Made by a program: the position numbers and the translations under genes. A stretch of 64,000 nt of DNA from positions 2,170,001 through 2,234,000 of the forward strand of contig NC_039501.1 of the NCBI RefSeq assembly GCF_003590095.1, given 5' to 3'. This DNA comes from Trichoplusia ni. Taxonomy: Eukaryota > Arthropoda > Insecta > Lepidoptera > Noctuidae. Under the pieces are notes generated by a model, which ran no database searches, had not been told where the DNA came from, and worked only from the letters and a program-made list of their open reading frames with translations. Below are positions 56,270-64,000 of the stretch, in pieces; the stretch's first letter is position 1, and every line of letters begins with the position of its first letter.

Positions 56270-56549
56270 TCTAATATATAAAATTCCCGTGTCACGATGT
56301 TAGTTACCGTACTCCTCCGAAACGGTTCGACCGATTCTTACGAAATTTTGTACACATATTGGGTAGGACTGAGAATAGAACAACATCGATTTTTCATACG
56401 CCTAAGTGACAAGGGTTGCCCACACTATAATTTATTTTTTTATTTTTTGGACGAATTTGTTTGTTTTCATTTTTTTTATAAATTTGCATTAAAAATACAT
56501 ACAACTAGAAAAAAAACATCGGCAAAACAACGTTTGCTGGGTCAGCTAG
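56270..56549 (+). mobile_element. Short Helitron (CTGGGTCAGCTAG end)
   Basis: 5' TCTAATATATAAAATTCCCG and 3' ACGTTTGCTGGGTCAGCTAG. The 89-residue ORF over it is a shadow. Confidence 0.8.
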
Positions 56550-56872
56550 TATTAGTATATAGATAACACACTTACATACAACTTCATAAACTTAACTGAA
56601 AACTCAAACATTATAATTACTTCGTGAAACGGAACGAAAGTGTTAGATCCATTTATGAATCTGTTTACAAATGATTATGAGGCTCTCAATTAAGTTCTCT
56701 GATTTAATTCTTAAACGAGACTTATGGGCTTGTTTTGTTATTGAATTATAAACAATATGCAAATAACTCCAACTTTATACAGGATGTTATTTATGTTCTT
56801 GTATGTTTTTGTTTTGCTATCTTGCATTGTCAGATGTCGTGTGTAAGTGGGAGTATAGATCCTTCTTTGACT

Positions 56873-56945
56873 CGCCTGTTGGTCTAGTGGTAAGTGGCCC
56901 TGACTGCTATACCGGAGGGCGTGGTTTCGATTGCCACCTATCTTC
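56873..56945 (+). repeat. SINE head of the second family
   Basis: CGCCTGTTGGTCTAGTGG then ACCGGAGGGCGTGGTTTCG and ATTGCCACCT. The body is missing; a CTTCTTCTTCTT run follows. Confidence 0.6.
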
Positions 56946-57136
56946 TTCTTCTTCTTAGTCGTTGCACTCTTGGCAGAGTGGTCGTGGTCGTCATTTCAGC
57001 TGTTAGTGGCTCGCCTAACAATACGCCGTTTAAGGGGTTGATAACCTTGCTATCTTGAAAATAGTGCTTACTAAAATGATGTTTACGAAGTATGTCTTAA
57101 ACTATTTATCTCATCAAAAAAAAATGTAAGAATAGC

Positions 57137-57195
57137 ACTCCGCAGTAAGGAATTTTAATCCTTGTGCGCTGGGGATTTCACAAACATACAAGAAA
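57137..57195 (-). repeat. SINE tail fragment
   Basis: CACTCCGCAGTAAGG, TTTTAATCCTTGTGCGC and TTTCACAAACATACAAG are the tail end of the common family. Confidence 0.5.
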
Positions 57196-58289
57196 CATTA
57201 TTTAGATATAAATAAATATGAATTGAATAACAAAAGTTAGAAAAGTATTAACAACCGGATAACTTCATGGATGTGCCTGATTTATATAAATGGCGTCTCC
57301 CGCCAACTTTTCTTTCTCACATGAGTGCTTGACAAAGGAGTTTAGCATACAGCCTGACAAAGGAGAATGTATTGTAAGGAGTTTGGATGTGATAAGGACG
57401 TCGATGTTTGCTAATGGCTTGTTCCTGCATATTCGATATTGTTGATATTTTGTCTATTTTTACCGTAACAAAAATTGTGTTCCATTGACTGTAGGTTTGT
57501 GTCAAAAAGTGCAATTTCAGTATATTATTATTTATGGTTGTTTTTGACATTACCTTCTTATGTACCTAATTTAATTTATACATTGATATCATATCAAAAT
57601 CAAATGAGGGCTAGCATTTAAATACACTTGACTGATTCGCAACCCCGCCGCTGCGACAGCAAAGATTAAGGACTCCGGTTGGGTCCGAAACTAGTCGGGT
57701 AATCCCGATTAATAAGTGCGAGTAAACCAGTAAACAGTTGCATAATATAATTATGTATCATCCTCGAGAGTTACTTTAAATTATACGATGCGAAAGCAAA
57801 TATTATTTTTATTATCTTTCTCCTTTGAGACTATTTCACTTAACTTTCTGCGTTTAATTCGTAAATAACTTCATGTGTTATAATTTTGTTTATTTTATAA
57901 TAAGTGCATAATTTTGAAAATATGTGTCAGTAAACATTTACCAAGCAAAGTTGGTTTAACTTTAAATAAATATTGTTTAATGATAAGCTTGTTTTGTTTT
58001 ATCATTTTATTTGTGGAGTGAAAATAATTATTTATTTAATGTTCCTACTTTTGATGTTTGTAGCCTCGAGTTTATTTACGTTTTTCATTTTTAATTTTGA
58101 TCAAGCACACTTTTAGACAAAACATTTAGGTCTATTTGAAATTTAAAATACATATTAAATTATATACGTATACACCGTGTTTTTTTAAGTCGTCTTGCAA
58201 AAGCAGCCCAGTTCATGTATCCAATGACTAGAAAACGTTCATGATAAAAAAATAGGTATCCTTATCCTTATCCTTACATATTATAAAAC

Positions 58290-58500
58290 AAAGTCCCCCG
58301 CCGCGTCTGTCTGTCTGTCTGTTCGCGATAAACTAGAAAAGTACTGAACGGATTTTTATGCGGTTTTCAACGATTGATAGAGCAATTCTTGAGGAAGGTT
58401 TTAGTGTATAATAAGTTAAGGTTTTGTGTAAACTGACGATATTACAGCGATATTAGTTAAACATGTCGGAAAAAATTAAGCCATTCGAGAGCTTTCATCG
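58290..58500 (+). mobile_element. Helitron 5' fragment
   Basis: CCGCCGCGTCTGTCTGTCTG then GCGATAAACTAGAAAAGTAC and a GAACGGATTTTTATGCGG segment, a common lepidopteran Helitron start. The 3' end was not found. Confidence 0.5.
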
Positions 58501-58860
58501 AGAACGCTGCCAAAACCTTTCGAGTTACAACAAAACAATGTATGGTAAGTTTGTACCTCTTTAATAGATCTACAAAAAAGTCCGCGGTGGTATATGTCTA
58601 TCTTCCAAGGATAACCCACAATAACCATTTTTATGTGTTTTCTTAATACAGTAAAATTATTGGTTACTTACGAACCTCTTTTTAACAATACAGTATTAAT
58701 CCTTATCCAAATAAATAAGTTAGATATATTATGCATGTAATATAGAACAAAATTGCCTTTTACACTACGCCAAAAATGTTAATAGGTAATGAGTTATCGT
58801 AATATTAAAATCTCCGCGCGAGAAATTAAAAATCGATGAAACGTAGCGAAGATATCGTTG

Positions 58861-58935
58861 GCATCTATATACTAATTGTACTATATATATACTAATTACT
58901 ATGTATATACTATGTATGTACTATGTATATACTAA
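58861..58935. repeat. TATATACTA short tandem repeat
   Basis: Imperfect copies of ATATACTA(A/T)... (TATATACTAATT, TATGTATATACT) next to the Helitron start. Confidence 0.6.
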
Positions 58936-59127
58936 TTGTTTGTTTGAAAGCGCTAATCTCAGAAACTACTGGTTCAAATTGAAAAAATATTTTTGTGTTG
59001 AATATACCATTAATCGAGGGAGGTTTTAGGCTTTATGTATATCATCACGCTGCGACCAATAGGAGCGAAGAAAAAGTCATAACTTATATCTTCTAACCAC
59101 GCAGACGAAGTCGCGGGCAACAGCTAG
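58932..59127 (+). mobile_element. Short Helitron (GCAACAGCTAG end)
   Basis: GTTTGTTTGAAAGCGCTAAT to GCGGGCAACAGCTAG. The 5' terminal bases are confused with the tandem repeat. Confidence 0.7.
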
Positions 59128-60149
59128 TTTATTATGAGATTTGAAAAAAAAAATGCAATTTTTATTCAATATTATGATGCAATTCGTAGTTTTTTAGAAA
59201 CACAGTTCTGTTACGAGCGCGGTCCGAGTAACAATGGTGAGGGGCGCGGGCGGCGGCGTTTTTATCATTTTTAACGGGATATTTCAGATTTCTCATGTTT
59301 CATTTTTCTTCGTACCTATTATCTTAGATGAAGATAAAAAAATAGTCATCGCGTCTAGGGGTATTTTATGGCGGATACATGAACTGGGCTACTTTTGTAA
59401 GACGACTATAAAATCACCGTGTATACAAAACCACGCGAGGACACCACGACTATTTTCAAAATTAATAATTCAAAAAGTCGCAACGTATAAAAGGCATCGC
59501 CGTCTCGTCAAAGTGAACGACAATCACAGTTAAACGTGTACTGACGCATGAACTTACATGGCATGCATGCATGGCATAGCATGGACGGTTATGTTGGTTC
59601 ATTGCATGGAGGTTTTTTGTATATTTTGATTTTTAAATATCAGAGCATAAACTTTACCATAAACTGGCCACTCGCGGTTTATGAAAGAGATCAGTGGAAG
59701 CGGGGAGCGGGGAGGCCTCTGCCCAGGATTGATATATTCCTGGCTAGTTGGTACTAATAATTAATAGATTAAAAAAATAAAAAAACCCACGATTTTAAAT
59801 GCCCTTTCAAATTTTATCCAAATCGGTCCAGCCTTTTTTATAGTTCTAAATTACTTTGTCATCGGGTTTGAGGCTATCCTAAAAATTTTGGCCGTCCTTC
59901 CAGGAAAAATTAAACCGGAACGACAAACAAACAAGAAAGTTAGTGTATAAAAACCTGGTGATAATTAGAACTTAAAAATAAACCTCCAGATTACTTTTTT
60001 AAAACGTTACAAGTTGAATGCTGTATAATTATTCCAATGTAAAGGCAGATGCAGACTGAAATTGGACCAGCTAGTTCCTAAAATGAGTGCGTTCGATCAA
60101 ACTTGCTAGCCTTATAATATTACCTGCGAAGCAAAAAAGGTCAAGGGAA

Positions 60150-60292
60150 TGAAAAAAATGGAGCAATGAAAAGTAGTTGTCCGATGCTCAGACCTGGCCA
60201 ATGCACACAAAATTTCTAAGAATCGGTCGAGCCGTTTCGGAGTCGTTCAATTTCGTTCACCGTGACACGAGAATTTTATATATTAGATAAAT
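60150..60292 (-). mobile_element. Helitron fragment
   Basis: GAATCGGTCGAGCCGTTTCG, CACCGTGACACGAGAATT and a TATATATTAGA end are the 5' half of the 27704 family, reversed. Confidence 0.5.
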
Positions 60293-61062
60293 GAACATAT
60301 GTACCTGTCTCTTTTTTCCATCTCCAATGTGTTGCTACACAAAATAAAACATAAAACAATTCTAAAACTCGGAAAGAAACGAAGTATTCTAACAAATTAC
60401 ACACAGTTTACTCTTGTAACGTTTCGTTTTGATAATCCTTCAAGTTCTCAAGCCTGTTAGTAATCTTGCTCACCGTCGGCCCCACGGCGCTGTGCGGGCC
60501 GCTAAAATTGTACTTTAGCAGAATCATATGATTTCATTTCTGATATGATGCTGATTTAGTTAAATAGAAATTAAATGATAGATGAATTTTTTGATGCTTT
60601 AATTTAATAATTTTTTGCTTTTTAACTTGTAAATATTTAACTCTGTAAAATTGTAAATATTATAGTGTAATGATAGAAAATAATGAATTACAGTCGTATT
60701 CCTTTATGACTCATATAAGTAGTAGTAAAGTAGTATGTGTAAGATTTCAGAACTTTAAACTTCAAAAACTGCCTTGTTTACTGCTCTCTACGGTTTAGTA
60801 CGATATAACGCTTTAAATCTGCAACACTCTAAGAGGTATTGTAGACCTCAAAATTAATAGCCTGTCTTCTGATCAGCTATCATCCTGCGCGTCCATTCTT
60901 ACGAGGAATAGGGGTTGGCTTTTTACACCCTATAGCTCAACGGGACAATCGACGGCCAGAGTAGCGCTGAGCATGCGCGAGCGATCCCATGGCTCTAGCT
61001 CAAGCAGTTGAAGGCGTTCGACGTTTCACTCCGGCAAAAAAGTCCTCCCAAATACAATCTAT

Positions 61063-61200
61063 ATCTATACTCATATATAAAGCTAAAGAGTTTGTTTGTT
61101 TGTTTGTTTCTACGCGCTAATCTCAGAAACTACTGGTTCAAATTAAAAAATTATTTTAGTGTTGAATGGACCATTAATTGGGGAAGGAATTTTGCATTCA
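61063..61200 (+). mobile_element. Helitron 5' fragment
   Basis: TCTATACTCATATATAAAGC, GTTTGTTTG run, ACGCGCTAATCTCAGAAACT. Truncated after about 140 bp. Confidence 0.6.
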
Positions 61201-61795
61201 GTATCGTTATTGAGTACAACTATGAGCCCATAGTTATTCTTTTAAGTCGTTACTTACCAGGTATGGCTTAGACGAGCACGAAACTGAAGGCTCTTTCCTG
61301 ATAGCCGGCCATTTCTCTGTGTAAGATCGGATTTCTATCCGGTAGTTTCGGTAACGGTTACGAAGCTCCTTAACAGCCCCAATAAACGGTCATTATGATT
61401 CTGCTAAGACACCATTTTAGGCCCACACCAACTTTCCCATTATAGTTTAATAGTGCTGTCGTAAGCGTTATTCTAGCGACGAGTGACATCAACCAAGACT
61501 GGTGAGAACAGAAAATTAATTGCTTAACCTTAAGAGAAGCAGTTTGCATGCTAACTAATAATGAATATGGTAATACCGTTTTATAATGATTGATTGGGAG
61601 TTTATAAACGGGTTTAATGGTGGCTGGGATGTTCATGTTCTGTTTTAGGGTTCCTTACTCAAAGGGTTAAAAAATAACTAAATTGCTGTCTGTTTGTTTG
61701 CCCATCCATGTGTCAAAAAAAGTATGAATGTAATAAGCGATTTTTTTATCTCAGTCTCTATTTTCTATAGAATTGTTAACTGTCTGGATGTGCAG

Positions 61796-61879
61796 GTTGA
61801 CGAGATACAGTTTAGTGAAAGACGGCTGAACGGACTGAGGGCTGATCTGCAGCGACTTAATGGAGCGGAGATTATACGG
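61796..61879 (+). CDS. Tentative internal exon
   Basis: 84 nt between GATGTGCAG and CGG/GTACTT, open in phase 0, encoding 28 residues with a helix-prone charged pattern (VDEIQFSERRLNGLRADLQR...). A better acceptor (TTTTCTATAG) lies at 61770 and would extend it in frame. The donor is weak. It may be an exon of a further plus-strand gene, or chance. Confidence 0.3.
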
Positions 61880-62189
61880 GTACTTTTATCCCCTTGAATA
61901 TGGAACCCAAAAATGCCCAATACCCATTGTCAAAAATAGGTTTTTGCCATATCGTCACATCTTGCATAAGTCAATCGTTACTAAGACAAAGATTATAATG
62001 TTTTCGCTCTTTTTGAGTGAGAGGCCATTTATCACAAATTTACTTCCCGATACAAAAACTACACGAGTCGGCAAAGTTTCACCTCAAGCCAGAAGACCAA
62101 AGAATCTGAGAAAGTTGAGAAACTAATGTTCCAGTACACGAGGAATACTTTTTCTTAAGGCTTCAGGGGGTCTACCATCTAGACTCACA

Positions 62190-62400
62190 TTTAACAAGCC
62201 TTTCCGGGGTAAAAAGATCAGCGTTTCATCCCGGAAAAGTCTTACTATATATTTGTATCATGCCAAGGGCAGTGCAGGCGTATTCCGGACTTTCACCAAC
62301 TAAAATCACCCCGGGCCAATACAACTGCCGAAGCCAGAGCCACGGGCTGTTTCGCGCATGCTATGGCCGACGAGTACATGGCGCCTGACTGACTTCAACT
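62190..62400. repeat. Dispersed repeat fragment
   Basis: GGACTTTCACCAACTAAAA, CACCCCGGGCC and GCCAGAGCCACGGGC match the fragment near 17640 and resemble LINE 3' UTR sequence. Confidence 0.4.
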
Positions 62401-62886
62401 ATGGGTAGTAAAAAAAAAACAGGGTGTTGACATGCCACGATGCAGTTCTTTAGGTGAGTCGAAGTCATTTGTTTGTATAAATAATTTTTATTACGTTATT
62501 GTTTAACGCGGGTCAGAGAAAAATCGGACGATCATAAGGATAGTCGGTTAGATGGAAAGACACAGGAGTCCTAGTTATATTGTTCCGTTTTATCCTTTTT
62601 GATACGGAACCATCAATAGGAGGTCTTCTTTCTCTTAAAGTAGTACCGTATTTAAGTAAAGGTGACTGCGTAGAGCGACGCCTCTCTTTCTCGAGTCAAG
62701 CCTTTCTTTAGAGGCGGATGGTAGGCCCCCAGTAATAGGACTTTTTCTTTGGAAGTCAGGTAACTTAACTAATAAACGACTTTAAGTATGTTTTAGTAAG
62801 ATTTAAAGTAAAGGTCAAGTTTGGTGTTTATGTTTTTCAGATTATTTAACAGGACTTTCTTACTTAACATTTTCTCTTTTTTTTAG

Positions 62887-62955
62887 AAATGGTTAATAAA
62901 GTACAATCCGAAATACGTTTTCCGTAATAGTTTTTACACCCTTGAAAAATCCTAA
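62887..62955 (+). CDS. Tentative terminal exon
   Basis: A strong pyrimidine tract and TTTTAG precede an open stretch of 22 codons (KWLIKYNPKYVFRNS...) and TAA at 62953. It could follow the candidate exon at 61796 in phase 0. There is no AATAAA close by. Weak. Confidence 0.22.
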   Translation, partial: KWLIKYNPKYVFRNSFYTLEKS

Positions 62956-63289
62956 GGTTTGCTGGTTTCCTGACGATGTTATTTTCTTTTCTCTGGTTTC
63001 TCTTTAATTTCGATAAAATGCACAATTCCTACGTGTAATTGTCCTAGCTTTGAAGAGCGGAGTCTCCTAGCACAAGCATCTTCTTACTTTAGAGGAGAAC
63101 CTTCTGTAAGATATATTAGTAGAAGCTGTATTTTTTAAAATACACAATTTTTTTCTCCTCCACCGTTTAGCAAGTGATCAACACTTAGTAATTCGCACAT
63201 AAATTTGAAAGGATATTGTTGCCACTAGGCTATCACAGTTCTATTAATCACTTAATAATTACTCCCATCACGGTCTTTCGGGTTGTCAG

Positions 63290-63480
63290 AAGCTAAAAAG
63301 TCTGAAAATCTTACTATGTGGTATAGTGTTCCCCGGGAACTGAGTTGAGGAGGTCAGATATTCAGAGGCTTCTGTAAAACACTGGTACTTAGCTGCATCA
63401 GGTTAAACTGGAAGCCAAACCCAACATAGTTTCAAAAAGGGCTAGGATACAGGAGTACCGATATTATCCGGACCATGTTC
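63290..63480 (-). repeat. LINE-tail type dispersed repeat, inverted
   Basis: AACTGAGTTGAGGAGGTCAG, GTAAAACACTGGTACTTAGC and AACATAGTTTCAAAAAGGGC are the inverse of the 24248 repeat. Confidence 0.55.
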
Positions 63481-64000
63481 CTTGATGGTAAAAAAATATT
63501 ATATTATTATTTATAACAAAAACTAAAGAAAATAAAAATTAATACGTGTGAGAGCACGCGTAAACGGACTCATGTGGCTTCAAAACTTTATCAACTCGTT
63601 TATGATGCTATAAATGTAGGCAACAGGGGTGTGGAATAGTGTCGTAAACGATATTGGACGAAAATTACATCACTACTGCTAGTGATGTCACGTTATATCG
63701 ATGTCTCAATCGTAGCACTCCCTGATTATTGAGTTTGAGTAAAGAGAATTTTGCTTTTTTTATTTTGCCTTTTAAAAGTTTTGAGATCCATGTTTGACTG
63801 TTATAATTTTGGAAGGTCTACTAATTTAATAGGATGTCTGATAATTGATAATTTTGAAGTAATTTTAGTTAAATGGGCTCAGGGCAAAATATTGCATTTT
63901 TATTATTTAATTCTCAGAAAATGCTATTAAATTACCAAGCCGGTCGCTTTACCAACTAAACTGCCTAGGTTACTGAAAAAATTGAATTTATTTTAGTACC

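Larger units (their letters stand above)
58173..59421. mobile_element. DNA transposon remnant with long inverted ends
   Basis: Left end CACCGTGTTTTTTTAAGTCG... through AGCCCAGTTCATGTATCC, and right end, inverted, CACGGTGATTTTATAGTCG... through AGCCCAGTTCATGTATCC, match over about 50 bases. Both sides are flanked by TATA. Length 1,249 bp. No transposase is recognised. It has been invaded by Helitrons (58290 fragment and 58930-59127). The 99-residue ORF at 59234-59533 partly overlaps the right end and is not credible as a gene. Confidence 0.7.
59430..64000. other. Right end of the window, repeat-bearing and gene-poor
   Basis: Besides the entries listed, I see an ACAAACAAACAAGAAAG fragment near 59920 and no supported gene. 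The short ORFs lack family features. Confidence 0.4.

Noticed and set aside
59234..59533. 99-residue ORF MVRGAGG...
   Set aside because: It overlaps the inverted right end of the 58173-59421 element and shows no family feature.
1..64000. True tRNA genes from the many A/B boxes
   Set aside because: Each B box continues into a SINE body with GAGTCTGGGT-type motifs, and none closes a cloverleaf with a paired acceptor stem.

Overview
The window is eukaryotic and almost certainly a moth or butterfly, probably a noctuid-like moth. It is AT-rich, its genes are split by GT-AG introns, and it is crowded with repeat families typical of Lepidoptera: tRNA-headed SINEs, short Helitrons that begin TC and end CTAG, RTE-type LINE tails, TA-flanked MITEs, a Copia LTR element and a hAT element. 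The species is an inference from repeat style, not from a diagnostic gene.

Layout. 830-953 is the last coding exon of an unrecognised plus-strand gene whose body lies upstream of the window. 2432-3715 is an intronless Beclin-1/Atg6 gene. 3.7-14.7 kb is repeat-rich with no gene that I can support. 14703-16872 carries four 3' exons of a tetraspanin; its first exon was not found.

The centre of the window (18.6-48.4 kb) holds two large, unrecognised, secreted-protein genes arranged tail to tail. Gene A runs on the plus strand (18589-34716, 33 exons, about 831 residues). Gene B runs on the minus strand (48445-36075, 18 exons, 569 residues). Both start with a signal peptide and are cut into in-frame exons that all begin and end in phase 0. 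Both contain a run of 27-nt micro-exons, each encoding one nine-residue unit of the form C-x-G-x-x-C-x-A-x. There are eight in gene A and fifteen in gene B, and each gene's last exon opens with one more unit. Gene A also has a 945-nt exon rich in Gly, Pro and Met with a five-residue tandem repeat. In gene B three units have lost both cysteines together, which suggests that the two cysteines of a unit pair with each other. This looks like an insect counterpart of a micro-exon gene, and it is my candidate for the undescribed system. The two genes are probably an inverted duplication.

49.6-55.9 kb is a young, complete Copia retrotransposon on the minus strand: 181-bp LTRs differing at one base, a perfect 5-bp target duplication, a tRNA-iMet-type primer site and a polypurine tract. 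It sits in the tail of a SINE. Its pol gene is itself split by a 1.5-kb non-autonomous hAT element with 8-bp target duplications. 56-64 kb is mostly repeats, including a 1.25-kb element with long inverted ends, plus two weak candidate exons near 61.8 and 62.9 kb.
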